A stretch of DNA of 64,000 bases from Bacillus sp. FJAT-44742 (GCF_002797315.1 NZ_KZ454936.1:64999-128998); one strand, 5' to 3'. Positions 46,840 to 56,164 are shown, counted from the first letter of the stretch. Numbers and translations: made by a program. The notes: a model not told the origin generated them from the letters alone.

Positions 46840-47478
46840 ATGAAACCAGTTAGAATTGGTATTGGAGGGCCGGTAGGTTCCGGGAAAACGGCTTTAGTTC
46901 AGACACTGACAAGAGCTCTTCATGAGGACTATGAACTTGCGGTTATTACAAACGATATATATACAAAAGAGGATGCTCAGTACTTAGCCAAGCATGGGGT
47001 GTTGTCAGAAGATCGAATCCTCGGTGTTGAAACAGGGGGCTGCCCGCACACTGCCATTAGAGAAGATGCTTCTATGAACTTTGAAGCCATTGATTCTTTA
47101 AAGAGCAGATTCAACAATTTAGATATGATCTTTGTGGAAAGCGGCGGAGATAATTTGTCTGCTACGTTCAGCCCTGAGCTTGTAGACGGCTTTATTTATG
47201 TAATCGATACAGCCGAAGGTCAGGACATTCCTAGAAAAGGCGGTCCGGGTGTTACTCGTTCTGATTTTCTAGTCATTAATAAAATTGATCTTGCTCCTTA
47301 TGTTGGAGTTGACCTGGAGCAGATGGAAAAGGATGCAAAAGAAGCGAGAGGGGAGCGTCCATTTACTTTCACGAACCAAAAGACCTCCGAGGGAATTGAG
47401 GAAGTAATTTCTTGGATTAAGCATTCCCTGCTCTTTGAAGATGTTGAAAAGAGTGGAGAAATAAAGAGTGGCTCTTAA
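46840..47478 (+). CDS. ureG: Urease accessory GTPase UreG
   Basis: UreG (212 aa) is the SIMIBI-class GTPase that drives nickel transfer. The P-loop [11 protein letters not shown] is at residues 8-18, TNDIYTKED at about 38, the nickel-binding [10 protein letters not shown] near 68 and the guanine motif NKIDLAP near 148. ATATGGAGG precedes the ATG. The ureD start overlaps its last 11 bases. Confidence 0.95.
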   Translation: MKPVRIGIGGPVGSGKTALVQTLTRALHEDYELAVITNDIYTKEDAQYLAKHGVLSEDRILGVETGGCPHTAIREDASMNFEAIDSLKSRFNNLDMIFVESGGDNLSATFSPELVDGFIYVIDTAEGQDIPRKGGPGVTRSDFLVINKIDLAPYVGVDLEQMEKDAKEARGERPFTFTNQKTSEGIEEVISWIKHSLLFEDVEKSGEIKSGS

Positions 47479-48292
47479 AGAGAGGTTAAATCTAAAAGGA
47501 CAGCTCACCTTGTCCTTCATTCAAAAGAATAACAAAACTGTCCTTAACAAAGTGTACCAGCATCCCCCCCTAAGAGTCAGCAGAGTTCTTTATCCAGAGA
47601 GCGAGGAAGAAGCTGTGGTTTATTTAGTAGAAACCTCTGGGGGAATGGTAGCAGGAGATGAAAACGACTTTGGTTTTCGTTTAGGGGAGAATGCTCATGT
47701 CCGCATGATCCCTCAGTCAGCCACAAAGGTCTATCCTGAAAAAGAGGGCTTGTGGAGTACTCAGAGGTTTCATGTAGAGGTAGGGGAGAATGCATTTTTA
47801 GAATACGCTCCAGAGTCTGTTATTCCATTTCAGGATGCAAGATTTCTGAGTGAGACCAGAGTACATATGAACAACAGTGCTCACCTGGTTTGGGGAGATA
47901 TCCTTGCACCAGGGCGAAAGGATAAAGATGAGTCCTTCCAATACAAAGCAGTAGATACCCTTTTTGAAATTACAAAAGATGAGGAGCTCCTTTGTTTTGA
48001 CCGTTTTGCTTATTCGCCCTCTGAGAATGAGAGGCAGCTGGGCTTAGGTGGTTTTGATACATTTGTTTATTATGCAACGATTTGGGCGGTTTCTCCTTCA
48101 CTACATAGAAACTCACTGGCTGAATTTCAAAGTTTTTTAGGAACTGCTGCAAAAACCAGGGGAGCAGTGACAGAAGTGGAAGAGGGAGCATGGCACTTTC
48201 GGTGGTTAAGTAATGATCTGATTGAGCTGAAAAAAGAAATGAATCACGTGCAGGGGAAGGTCAAAGAAATTATTAATGAGTATCAAAGATAA
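47468..48292 (+). CDS. ureD: Urease accessory protein UreD
   Basis: UreD (also UreH; 274 aa) is the scaffold that docks on apo-urease and receives nickel through UreF-UreG. The family segments [28 protein letters not shown] and [10 protein letters not shown] are present, as is a C-terminal [14 protein letters not shown]. The start is GTG inside the ureG end, with no clear better choice. The Klebsiella order places ureD first; last position, as here, is common in Firmicutes. A strong terminator follows. Confidence 0.92.
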   Translation: MALKERLNLKGQLTLSFIQKNNKTVLNKVYQHPPLRVSRVLYPESEEEAVVYLVETSGGMVAGDENDFGFRLGENAHVRMIPQSATKVYPEKEGLWSTQRFHVEVGENAFLEYAPESVIPFQDARFLSETRVHMNNSAHLVWGDILAPGRKDKDESFQYKAVDTLFEITKDEELLCFDRFAYSPSENERQLGLGGFDTFVYYATIWAVSPSLHRNSLAEFQSFLGTAAKTRGAVTEVEEGAWHFRWLSNDLIELKKEMNHVQGKVKEIINEYQR

Positions 48293-48293
48293 C

Positions 48294-48332
48294 AAAACGA
48301 GCTCAGAGCAGCCATTGCTCTGAGCTCGTTTT
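48294..48332. terminator. Strong terminator after ureD
   Basis: A perfect 17-bp inverted repeat beginning AAAACGAGCTC and ending GAGCTCGTTTT (48294-48310 with 48316-48332, 5-nt loop) starts right after the ureD stop. It is symmetrical and could work from either side. Confidence 0.92.
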
Positions 48333-48356
48333 ATGAAATGTACCTCGGTAACCGAT

Positions 48357-48402
48357 AAAAGGGTCAGTTTCAAAAGCTTTCCTGCTTGAGACTGGCCCTT
48401 TT
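48357..48402 (-). terminator. Terminator of the symporter operon
   Basis: AAAAGGGCCAGTCTCAA pairs with TTGAAACTGACCCTTTT on the minus strand (48402-48386 with 48373-48357) with two mismatch or wobble positions and a 12-nt loop, ending in T. It lies just after the small membrane-protein gene. Confidence 0.85.
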
Positions 48403-48413
48403 ATTTCATTTTA

Positions 48414-48653
48414 TTAAGAGGCTTTTTTGTTTTCCTTGAAGTACTCTACCCATGGCCGGATGGCTATATAAAGACCTGCGATCACCAGCCAGCCAAATGC
48501 AAGGTATGTCCACCATTTGAAAAATTGCAGGCTGTAATTATATCCTGTAATAAACATGATTCCTGGGAAAAGAATGATCAACACAAATGTCAGTCCGAAT
48601 ACCCATCTTGTACACATTTTAGCATCTCTTATTAACTGCTTATCTTCTTCCAT
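48414..48653 (-). CDS. Small two-helix membrane partner of the DUR3-type symporter
   Basis: A 79-residue protein with two hydrophobic segments (about 15-37 and 46-65), a charged N-terminus (MEEDKQLIRDAKMC) and a basic tail (EYFKENKKAS). It starts two bases after the symporter stop and shares its terminator, so the two are surely co-expressed. Small partners of this kind are known for other sodium:solute symporters (DUF485 with acetate, DUF997 with pantothenate permeases), but I do not recognise this sequence as either. A stability or assembly subunit for the urea symporter is the inference. The SD lies within the symporter's last codons (GGAAG region). Confidence 0.7.
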   Translation of the reverse strand: MEEDKQLIRDAKMCTRWVFGLTFVLIILFPGIMFITGYNYSLQFFKWWTYLAFGWLVIAGLYIAIRPWVEYFKENKKAS

Positions 48654-48655
48654 TC

Positions 48656-50209
48656 TTAGACTACTTCCTTCCTTGCACCGGATTCAAGTGCACCTTTTTC
48701 TTCTACTTCATCATCAAAGCTTTTAAACTGATCTTTTAACGCTTCAAAGTCGAATTCTTCTTTAGAGAGCAAGGCATGTCCTATAGAAATGGCTCCGCTT
48801 ACGGCAAATACAGTAACATTACCGGCCAGCATAGAATTAAGTTCTCCCAAGGATGCAACACTGACTTGTCCATAAGAAACATAAGCAGTCGTCACCCACA
48901 CGGTTACACCAGAAATCATCCCTAACAATGCTCCGTAAAAACATCCTGTGTTGGTTGCGCGTTTCCAAAGCAGTCCTAACGTTAATGGAATAACGGCACC
49001 ACTTACAAAGATACCCATAGCCATGTAAACAAAGCCTAAACCTATTCCTATGTTGAAAAGTAAGATAGACAGGAATCCCATAGAGAGTCCGAAGCTAAGA
49101 GTAACGATACGTGATACTTTTAATGTTTGTTTACTGCTTGCCGTTGGGTTAATGGATTTACGATAAATATCAGTTACGACAATATTTGTAATGGCTGTAA
49201 GTTCGGCTGCACCAGTAGACATCACAGCCATAAACAACATTACTAAGAATAAAATTGACCCGACAGAACCTAATAAATGAGCTGCCATGAGGGGAGCGGA
49301 GGCATCTGGATCAGTTATGCTTAACCCCAGACCTGCTGCACTTACCCCTAAGAAGGTAGCAATCGCAAATGGGATGGAAAACCATGCAATCCCGCCATAA
49401 ATATAAGCTCTGGAAGCAGCGCTGTCTTTACTTGCTATAGCACGCTGCCAGTAAGACTGGTCAACAAATACCGCACCAAAGTTTCCGATAATATTGATCA
49501 TCCCGAAAAACAATCCAGGGATAGATGCCATCGTAAGCATCTGCTGTGACTCAGGAAGTGAGCTGAGTCCTTCGTATACAGTAGATACGCCAAAATTCAG
49601 ATAAACAACAGTTGCAAAAATCGTTAAGATAACAAATATCATTACAGTATTTAAGTAGTCTGCTATAAAAGAAGCTTTTAAACCGCCGATCATTGTATAA
49701 ATTGTGAAAGTCAGCGGAATCAAGAAAGCAGCAGCATAAATATTCATCCCGGTTAGTGAATTTAAAGCAATCGCTCCGCCAAGTATAACCATGGCAGTTA
49801 CGATAATATTTGTCATGAGGGCAAACACCATCATGAGTTTATGATTTTTCCTATCAAATCGTTTTCCGATAAATTCCAAGAACGTGTGAGCTTTTGGTGC
49901 CTTTCGTTTCAAGTGAAGAGCTACCACAGCAAATAATAGGACCTGGATACAAGCGCCGGCAGCGTACCAGTATGGGCCGCTGATTCCGTATTGAAAGCCG
50001 GTAGATGACGACATCATCAGTGTAGCTGCCCATGTCCACGCCGCAATGATCGAAGCACTTGCCAGGCCGACACCTACACTTCTGCCGGCAGTACTAAATT
50101 GTTCTGCGGTCATTTCCTTTCCTCTGCGTTTATGCATGATGAGGGTTAGAGTTGTGAAAAACAATCCGAATATTAGCAAAATTAAGTATCCTGTACTTGG
50201 TGTTAACAT
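48656..50209 (-). CDS. DUR3-type sodium:urea symporter
   Basis: A 517-residue sodium:solute symporter with about 13-15 hydrophobic segments. The early part, AEQFSTAGRSVGVGLASAS, then AAWTWAATLMMSS, YGISGPYWYAAGACIQ, LKRKAPKAHTFLEF and ALNSLTGMNIYAAAF, follows the eukaryotic and bacterial DUR3 urea transporters closely. The tail after about 470 is acidic and cytoplasmic. It faces urease across two terminators, and a near-perfect TnrA-type box lies 218 bases upstream, both supporting urea as substrate. GGAGGAAG precedes the ATG. Other ureides cannot be excluded. Confidence 0.8.
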   Translation of the reverse strand: MLTPSTGYLILLIFGLFFTTLTLIMHKRRGKEMTAEQFSTAGRSVGVGLASASIIAAWTWAATLMMSSSTGFQYGISGPYWYAAGACIQVLLFAVVALHLKRKAPKAHTFLEFIGKRFDRKNHKLMMVFALMTNIIVTAMVILGGAIALNSLTGMNIYAAAFLIPLTFTIYTMIGGLKASFIADYLNTVMIFVILTIFATVVYLNFGVSTVYEGLSSLPESQQMLTMASIPGLFFGMINIIGNFGAVFVDQSYWQRAIASKDSAASRAYIYGGIAWFSIPFAIATFLGVSAAGLGLSITDPDASAPLMAAHLLGSVGSILFLVMLFMAVMSTGAAELTAITNIVVTDIYRKSINPTASSKQTLKVSRIVTLSFGLSMGFLSILLFNIGIGLGFVYMAMGIFVSGAVIPLTLGLLWKRATNTGCFYGALLGMISGVTVWVTTAYVSYGQVSVASLGELNSMLAGNVTVFAVSGAISIGHALLSKEEFDFEALKDQFKSFDDEVEEKGALESGARKEVV

Positions 50210-50304
50210 AATCTTCCTCCATTTGTTGAATATAAATTAATTTTTTTAATAATTAGCTTCATGGTGTTTTGTTGATTTTGATTTCAGGTCCGTCTGGATG
50301 TTGG

Positions 50305-50358
50305 TTAGCCCGTTTTCCACAACAGAGGTGGTAAGTTTTTGAGCTTATGTAGTCTCAT
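50305..50358 (-). CDS. Possible 17-residue leader peptide before the DUR3-type gene
   Basis: A short frame, MRLHKLKNLPPLLWKTG, has AAAGGAGG 10 bases before its ATG and ends 95 bases before the symporter start. It lies in the transcript expected from a promoter near 50390. It is rich in Leu, Lys and Pro, and a PP pair could slow ribosomes. It may be a regulatory upstream frame or a chance; there is no homology to judge by. Confidence 0.35.
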   Translation of the reverse strand: MRLHKLKNLPPLLWKTG

Positions 50359-50426
50359 TGCTTTACTGCCTCCTTTGATTTCTATGTACTTACACTAACA
50401 CGGGAAAGAAGCAGATGGTTCATACA

Positions 50427-50443
50427 TGTGAGGTTATCTAACA
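50427..50443. promoter_or_regulatory. GlnR/TnrA-type box for the DUR3-type symporter
   Basis: TGTGAGGTTATCTAACA matches the 17-bp TnrA consensus at all fixed positions except the seventh. For minus-strand transcription an extended -10 TGTTAGTGT lies at 50400-50392, putting the box centre at about -50. Apart from this box and the leader frame, the 362-base gap 50210-50571 holds the terminator of the adenine deaminase gene. Confidence 0.6.
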
Positions 50444-50522
50444 TAAAAACTTCACAAAGGAAGTTAATATACATTCCATGCGATGTAAATGTTTTGAAAA
50501 AGTGGAGAAATATGAAAGGAGG

Positions 50523-50559
50523 AAAAAGACAGTGAAGAGAGGTTACATCTCTATCACTG
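50523..50559 (-). terminator. Terminator of the adenine deaminase gene
   Basis: Minus-strand stem CAGTGA-AGAG/CTCT-TCACTG (50559-50530, one mismatch or bulge) followed by a T-rich tail from the AAAAA at 50523-50527, 12 bases after the stop codon. Confidence 0.8.
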
Positions 50560-50571
50560 CCTGGGGGAGAG

Positions 50572-52311
50572 CTATTCAATAGCTTCAATATTTAGAAAGT
50601 CAAACTGTTTTACATCAAACAACCCTTTATCTGTTACTTTCAACTCTGGAATAACTGGAAGTGCTAAAAACGAAAGAGTCAGCAGAGGGTCAAAATGACC
50701 GGTAAATCCAATTTGCCTTAATGCATCGTTAACTTCTTCAATTTGTCTCATTACCACATGAGAAGGCTGGTCAGAAATCAGGCCTGATATAGAAAGAGGA
50801 ATAGAAGCAATACTTACTTTGTCTTTTACTACTGCTATGCCGCCTTTTTGCTGCAGTACTTGTTCGATTGCTGCAAGCATATCCTCATCATTTGCTCCGC
50901 AAACCATAAGGTTGTGGGAATCATGAGCAACAGTGGATGCAATAGCTCCATCGGTAAAAGTCATTCCCTTTACAATGCTTTTGCCTATGTTTCCAGTTGC
51001 ATTGTGTCTTTCGATGACAGCAAGCTTTAAATACGTGTGATCTGAGACGAAAGCTCCATTGTTTACTGGCACTTTTTCTACTACATGTCTTGTATGAATA
51101 GCATTGGGTCTCACTTCAATAACATGAGCCTTTGCTTCCTTTTCTTTAAACCTGATTGTTAAATCTTCCACTGTGATAGGCTTAAGAGAAACACTTTCAG
51201 TAAGATTTTTTGGAACTGGATGCGGTACTGAATCGGGTCCACAGTACTCACCTTCTTTTGCTACCAGTTTTCCTGAGCTGTACACCTCATGGATGTCGAG
51301 CTTGTAAGGATCATTTAGCAAAACAAGGTCTGCGTCAAATCCAGGTGCTACAGCACCTTTTTCCTTTAAGCCGAAACATTGAGCAGTATGAAAACTCCCC
51401 ATGGAAATAGCAGTTACAGGGTCAATGCCCTCCTTTATTGCAAGCCGGACGTTGTAATTTATGCTACCGGTTTTTTTCAGGTCGTCTAAGTGCTTATCAT
51501 CTGTTACAAATAAACACCTGCTTGCATTTTTTTCTGTCACAACCCCTATCAGTGAGGTGAGGTCTTTAGCCGCTGAACCTTCTCTAATCATAAGCCACAT
51601 GCCTCGTTCAAGCCTGGCCTTTGCTTCTTCCTCTGTAACTGCTTCGTGATCGGTGGAAATGCCTGCCGTGCGATACGTGTTTATATCTTCCGGCTGCAGC
51701 CCTGCTGCATGACCGTCGATAGGCTTATTTCCTTTACTGGCATCAAGAAGCTTTTCGATCATATCAGGCCTTCCCTTCCTGACAGCGGGGAAATCCATAA
51801 CTTCAGCCAAGCCCAGCACTCTTTTATGATTGTAAAAAGGAGAGAGGTCTTCAGCCTTTAGAACAGCTCCGGAATTTTCAAATTCAGTGGAAGGAACGCA
51901 GGAAGGAAGCATAAAAAAGACATGCAGAGGCAGGGATGCCGTGGCGTCGAGCATGTACTGTATTCCTTCTGTCCCCGAAACATTGGCAATTTCATGGGGG
52001 TCTGTCACAATAGAGGTAACACCATGACTGAGTAGAACTTTACTCAGCTCTGCTGGAGCAACCATAGAAGATTCCATATGAACATGGCCGTCAATAAATC
52101 CCGGACTTAAGTACCTTCCTTTACCATCTATCACGGTTTCACCTTCATACGTACCCAGCCCGACAATTTTGCCTTTTTCCACCGCTACATCTGTTTCTTT
52201 CCATTCTTTGTTAAATACATCAGCCACTTTTACATTTTTAAAAACAATTTCTGCTTTTTTACGTCCAGTGGCTGCATTTAAATGTTCTTGTAATATATGT
52301 TCCTCCACCAT
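50572..52311 (-). CDS. ade: Adenine deaminase
   Basis: The 579-residue enzyme (B. subtilis AdeC about 577) deaminates adenine to hypoxanthine and feeds it to salvage or to xanthine dehydrogenase. Metal-site motifs are PGFIDGHVHMESSMVAP near residue 70, VTDPHEIANVSG near 103, IDGHAAGLQ near 185, STDHEAVTEEEA and FVTDDKH near 265. The C-terminal domain has the VAHDSHNLMVCGAND motif near 470. I start at ATG 52311, with AAAGGGTG 6 bases before it; the open frame continues upstream without an SD. The terminator lies just past the stop. YerA (12653-14395) is the paralogue. Confidence 0.94.
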   Translation of the reverse strand: MVEEHILQEHLNAATGRKKAEIVFKNVKVADVFNKEWKETDVAVEKGKIVGLGTYEGETVIDGKGRYLSPGFIDGHVHMESSMVAPAELSKVLLSHGVTSIVTDPHEIANVSGTEGIQYMLDATASLPLHVFFMLPSCVPSTEFENSGAVLKAEDLSPFYNHKRVLGLAEVMDFPAVRKGRPDMIEKLLDASKGNKPIDGHAAGLQPEDINTYRTAGISTDHEAVTEEEAKARLERGMWLMIREGSAAKDLTSLIGVVTEKNASRCLFVTDDKHLDDLKKTGSINYNVRLAIKEGIDPVTAISMGSFHTAQCFGLKEKGAVAPGFDADLVLLNDPYKLDIHEVYSSGKLVAKEGEYCGPDSVPHPVPKNLTESVSLKPITVEDLTIRFKEKEAKAHVIEVRPNAIHTRHVVEKVPVNNGAFVSDHTYLKLAVIERHNATGNIGKSIVKGMTFTDGAIASTVAHDSHNLMVCGANDEDMLAAIEQVLQQKGGIAVVKDKVSIASIPLSISGLISDQPSHVVMRQIEEVNDALRQIGFTGHFDPLLTLSFLALPVIPELKVTDKGLFDVKQFDFLNIEAIE

Positions 52312-52518
52312 GCACTCACCCTTTAAGTTTTCTTCTATCCTACAGAAATGAAGATGCATATGAAAGAGGATTGATAAATCTTCTCTCATATTTATCCTAT
52401 TCCAATAAATCGAATGATTTTGACTCTTTGAGTCTGCATAAAGGAAAACAAATGTAACACAGCTGCAGGTTTTATCTTTCCGTATCATCTGCTGAGTACA
52501 ATAAATGAGGAGACGAAA

Positions 52519-52974
52519 ATGAAGGATTATATGAAAGAATCTGTTTGTCAATTTGTGAATCGTTTTGGTCTTCCATGGTGTATAGAAGAAGATCATCTTA
52601 AAAAGGCTCTATCCGAGTTATATGGGGAAAATAGAACGGACATTTATGCGTTGATAATGGCACTGAATCGTGAGGTTCCAGAGAGGATTCTCCAACAAGA
52701 GAATGGGATTACTTACGGTGAAGCTATGGTCTTAGCCGAAAAACTTATGACTGAAAACATAAGGCCTGTTACGGCAAAATGGGCTGTGCATGTATGGTGT
52801 CAAGCTTTGGGCAGAGAATCACCTTTTCACAATGTTCGCCAGGCCTTTCCACAGCTTGTAAATGAACCTAAATTTCATGTCATGGAAAGTCTTTGCAGTG
52901 AACATGAAAACAAGAAGGAAGGTAAGGATGAGCGTTTTAAAACACGGGTAAGAAAGCTCCTGTTTAAGAAATGA
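52519..52974 (+). CDS. Uncharacterised 151-residue protein
   Basis: I do not assign a family with confidence. The protein is soluble, mainly helical, and basic at the C-terminus (KTRVRKLLFKK). Residues about 60-100 read GITYGEAMVLAEKLMTE, then TAKWAVHVWCQALG; the AxxWAVxxWxxALG pattern recurs as a short helical module in various Bacillus proteins, but its role is unknown. GAGGAGACG precedes the ATG, and TACAAT at 52497-52502 may be its -10. It lies at the right end of the catabolic block, between ade and pcrB, transcribed alone. Confidence 0.7.
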   Translation: MKDYMKESVCQFVNRFGLPWCIEEDHLKKALSELYGENRTDIYALIMALNREVPERILQQENGITYGEAMVLAEKLMTENIRPVTAKWAVHVWCQALGRESPFHNVRQAFPQLVNEPKFHVMESLCSEHENKKEGKDERFKTRVRKLLFKK

Positions 52975-53105
52975 TTCTTACCGCCTTATGGATGATATGT
53001 GGATGGAATACAGTAAGTTCGAAGAAGGCTGGAGCTAAGATGAAAAAAGGAAAGAATTTGACACATATCTTATGGGTGATCCCATTTCGAGATCATTTTG
53101 TTTTC

Positions 53106-53114
53106 TGATATAAT
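53106..53114 (+). promoter_or_regulatory. Extended -10 promoter for pcrB
   Basis: TGATATAAT is a perfect extended -10 element 43 bases before the pcrB ATG. No good -35 stands at 17 bases; the TTGACA at 53058-53063 is too far (45 bases) to pair with it. Confidence 0.6.
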
Positions 53115-53156
53115 CAGAGTTTGAAGAACAGAACAATAACAAGTCGGAGGATATAA

Positions 53157-53855
53157 ATGCTTTCCTATAATGAATGGAAACATGTATTTAAACTTGATCC
53201 AGCCAAGGAAATAGCTGATGATCTGTTAGAAAAAATTTGTGAATCTGGCACGGATGCCATTATTATCGGAGGCAGTGATAATGTTACGTTTGATAACACG
53301 CTTGCACTTCTATCAAGAGTACGAAGGTATTCCGTCGCCTGTGCACTGGAGGTCTCTGCCCTGGATGCGTTGACCCCAGGGTTCGATTATTTTCTCATCC
53401 CGTCAGTATTAAATGCCGGCCAAACTAAATGGGTGACAGGTTTACATCGTCAGGCCTTAAAGGAGTTCGGCCATTTAATGAATTGGGAGGAGATTATTAC
53501 AGAAGGCTATTGTATTTTAAACAAGAGTTCAAAAGCTGCTCAGCTTACCCAAGCAGATACAGAATTAAGCGCTGATGATGTTGAAGCCTACGCCTTAATG
53601 GCTGATAAGATGTTTCATCTCCCTGTATTCTATGTAGAATACAGCGGGGAATACGGGGATCCTGAAGTCGTTAAAAAAGCAAAGCAGTCGCTGCAGCATG
53701 CCCGCTTGTTTTATGGCGGCGGGATCAAAACTTCTGAGCAGGCAAGGGAAATGGCTGCCTATGCAGACACTGTCGTTGTGGGTAATATTATATATGAAAA
53801 TAGCAGACAGGCATTGAAAACGGTCAAAGCCGTTAAAGAAGTAAAAGAAAATTGA
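53157..53855 (+). CDS. pcrB: Heptaprenylglyceryl phosphate synthase
   Basis: PcrB (232 aa) is a TIM-barrel prenyltransferase that joins sn-glycerol-1-phosphate and heptaprenyl diphosphate, a bacterial relative of the archaeal GGGP synthase. Family features are [12 protein letters not shown] near residue 36, [18 protein letters not shown] near 78, TEGYCILN near 120, [12 protein letters not shown] near 157 and the phosphate-binding [11 protein letters not shown] near 185. GGAGG lies 6-7 bases before the ATG. It stands before pcrA as in B. subtilis. Confidence 0.94.
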   Translation: MLSYNEWKHVFKLDPAKEIADDLLEKICESGTDAIIIGGSDNVTFDNTLALLSRVRRYSVACALEVSALDALTPGFDYFLIPSVLNAGQTKWVTGLHRQALKEFGHLMNWEEIITEGYCILNKSSKAAQLTQADTELSADDVEAYALMADKMFHLPVFYVEYSGEYGDPEVVKKAKQSLQHARLFYGGGIKTSEQAREMAAYADTVVVGNIIYENSRQALKTVKAVKEVKEN

Positions 53856-53903
53856 AGGATGCCAAGAGGGAAGGTATAATAAAATTATACGAACATACGT
53901 TTT
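53852..53903 (+). promoter_or_regulatory. pcrA promoter with LexA (DinR) box
   Basis: TTGAAG (53852-53857) and TATAAT (53875-53880) are spaced by exactly 17 bases. Right after the likely start, CGAACATACGTTTT (53890-53903) matches the Bacillus LexA consensus CGAACRNRYGTTYC at 13 of 14 positions. The place is ideal for repression, so pcrA and ligA may rise in the SOS response. Confidence 0.65.
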
Positions 53904-53917
53904 GAGGTGGTGATACT

Positions 53918-56164
53918 GTGCAACAGCAAATTATTGAAAAAATGCTTTCTGGATTGAATCCAGAACAAAAACGTGCTGTTAAGCACACAGATGGGCCGTT
54001 ACTTATAATGGCAGGAGCGGGCAGCGGAAAGACAAGAGTTCTGACTCACCGCATTGCTTACATCATAAGGGAAAAAGGGGTAGCTCCTTATAATATTCTG
54101 GCGCTGACATTTACGAATAAAGCTGCCAGAGAAATGAAAGACAGAGTAGCTAAGCTTGTTGGAGGCACAGCAGAAGATATATGGATGTCTACGTTTCACT
54201 CTATGTGTGTAAGGATTTTGCGTAGAGATGCAGATCGTATAGGAATCAATCGAAACTTCTCCATTCTTGACAGCTCAGACCAGCTGTCTGTCATTAAACA
54301 GATCTTAAAGGATCAAAATATTGATTCCAAGAAATTTGAACCTCGATCCCTCCTTGGGGCTATTTCTTCAGCAAAGAATATTCTGGATTCTCCTGAGAAA
54401 TTTGCGGAAAAGGCCGATGGCCCTTTTGAGGAAATTGCAGCTGATGTGTACAAAGAGTATCAAAAGCGCCTGAAGAAAAATCATTCTTTGGACTTTGATG
54501 ATTTGATTATGACAACAATTAAGCTGTTTAAACAGGTGCCGGAAGTTTTGGAATTTTACCAGAGGAAATTTCAATACATTCACGTAGACGAGTACCAGGA
54601 TACAAACAATGCCCAATATGTATTAGTGAACATGATTGCTGAACGCTACCGGAATATTTGTGTTGTAGGGGATTCTGACCAGTCTATTTACCGCTGGCGA
54701 GGAGCAGATATTCAAAACATCCTTTCTTTTGAAGAGGATTATGAAGAAGCTGTTACGATTCTTCTTGAACAAAACTACCGTTCAACGAAAAAGATTTTAC
54801 AGGCAGCGAACGAAGTGATCAAAAACAACACCGGACGCAAACCCAAAAATCTCTGGACAGATAATGATGAGGGGCAAAACCTTTACTTTTTTGAAGCAGC
54901 AGACGAGCGTGATGAAGCTGTCTATATTATCGATCAGATCAAGCAAGCGGTTCAAAAGAAAGGCCTTAAGTATTCCGATGTAGCCATACTGTACCGGACA
55001 AATGCCCAGTCCCGTGTGATTGAGGAAATGTTTTTAAAGTCAAACATTAACTATAATATGATTGGCGGAACAAAGTTCTACGACCGTAAAGAGATTAAGG
55101 ACGTTCTTGCCTATCTCCGCCTGGTTGCTAATCCTGATGATGATATCAGTCTGGCAAGAATCATTAATGTGCCAAAACGCGGGATCGGTGCGACGACTGT
55201 AGACAAGGTTGCAGCTTATGCAATGGCTCACGATCTTTCTATGTTCTCTGCTTTGCAGGAGGCAGAGCAGATCGGTCTTAATGCCCGTACGACAAGTAAG
55301 CTGAAAGATTTTGCTGATAAGGTCGGTAACTGGATCCAGCAGCAGGATTATTTATCAGTGACAGAATTGGTTGAAGAACTAATAGAAAAAACAGGCTACA
55401 GGGATATGTTAAAAGAAGATAAAAGTCTGGAATCTCAGAGCCGCTTAGAAAATATTGAAGAATTTATGTCTGTTACAAAGGATTTTGAAAAGAATAATGA
55501 TGACAAATCCCTTATTTCTTTTTTAACCGATCTTGCATTAATAGCAGACATTGACCAAATGGATGAAGAAGAGGAAGATGAAGCAGTTGTAATGATGACC
55601 CTTCACTCTGCCAAAGGTCTGGAGTTTCCTCTTGTCTTTCTTGTAGGAATGGAAGAAGGAATTTTCCCCCATAACCGCTCACTGTTTGAGGCAGAAGAGA
55701 TGGAGGAGGAAAGACGTCTTGCCTACGTGGGAATTACCCGTGCAGAGCAGGAACTGCATTTAACGCGGGCAAACATGCGCCAATTATACGGACGGACACA
55801 GGCTAATCCAATGTCACGCTTTATTAAGGAGCTTCCTGAAGAACTGCTGGACGGATTGGAGAAAAAGGAGACACCTGCCTGGATGAAAACAAGCAGAGGT
55901 GCCGGCCAGGAGCTGATGGGACGAAACCGCAGAGAAAGCAGTCCACAGGGAGGCCGAACTGCCCCTTCACGTTCTGCAACGATGACGACAGGCGGAAACC
56001 AATTTGACTGGCAAGTTGGCGATAAGGCGGAACATAAAAAATGGGGAACAGGCACCGTGGTAAGCAAAAAGGGTGAAGGGGAGAATCTTGAACTTGATAT
56101 TGCTTTTCCAAAAGAAGGAATTAAGAGGCTGTTTGCTAAATTCGCTCCAATAAAAAAAGGCTAA
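53918..56164 (+). CDS. pcrA: ATP-dependent DNA helicase PcrA
   Basis: PcrA (748 aa) is the essential UvrD/Rep-type 3'-5' helicase of Gram-positive bacteria, for repair, plasmid rolling-circle replication and clearing RNA polymerase or RecA. Superfamily 1 motifs: [11 protein letters not shown] near residue 31, [14 protein letters not shown] near 223, [16 protein letters not shown] near 250, IV QNYRST near 285 and [13 protein letters not shown] near 605. The C-terminal Tudor-like domain ([17 protein letters not shown]) binds RNA polymerase. GTG start with GAGGTGG upstream. Confidence 0.97.
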   Translation: MQQQIIEKMLSGLNPEQKRAVKHTDGPLLIMAGAGSGKTRVLTHRIAYIIREKGVAPYNILALTFTNKAAREMKDRVAKLVGGTAEDIWMSTFHSMCVRILRRDADRIGINRNFSILDSSDQLSVIKQILKDQNIDSKKFEPRSLLGAISSAKNILDSPEKFAEKADGPFEEIAADVYKEYQKRLKKNHSLDFDDLIMTTIKLFKQVPEVLEFYQRKFQYIHVDEYQDTNNAQYVLVNMIAERYRNICVVGDSDQSIYRWRGADIQNILSFEEDYEEAVTILLEQNYRSTKKILQAANEVIKNNTGRKPKNLWTDNDEGQNLYFFEAADERDEAVYIIDQIKQAVQKKGLKYSDVAILYRTNAQSRVIEEMFLKSNINYNMIGGTKFYDRKEIKDVLAYLRLVANPDDDISLARIINVPKRGIGATTVDKVAAYAMAHDLSMFSALQEAEQIGLNARTTSKLKDFADKVGNWIQQQDYLSVTELVEELIEKTGYRDMLKEDKSLESQSRLENIEEFMSVTKDFEKNNDDKSLISFLTDLALIADIDQMDEEEEDEAVVMMTLHSAKGLEFPLVFLVGMEEGIFPHNRSLFEAEEMEEERRLAYVGITRAEQELHLTRANMRQLYGRTQANPMSRFIKELPEELLDGLEKKETPAWMKTSRGAGQELMGRNRRESSPQGGRTAPSRSATMTTGGNQFDWQVGDKAEHKKWGTGTVVSKKGEGENLELDIAFPKEGIKRLFAKFAPIKKG

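Noticed and set aside
48294-48402. Two inverted repeats in a row as a mobile-element end or MITE
   Set aside because: Each lies just after the end of a convergent gene and has the form of an ordinary terminator; no target duplication seen.
53058-53114. TTGACA and TATAAT before pcrB as one promoter
   Set aside because: They are 45 bases apart; the extended -10 alone is the better explanation.
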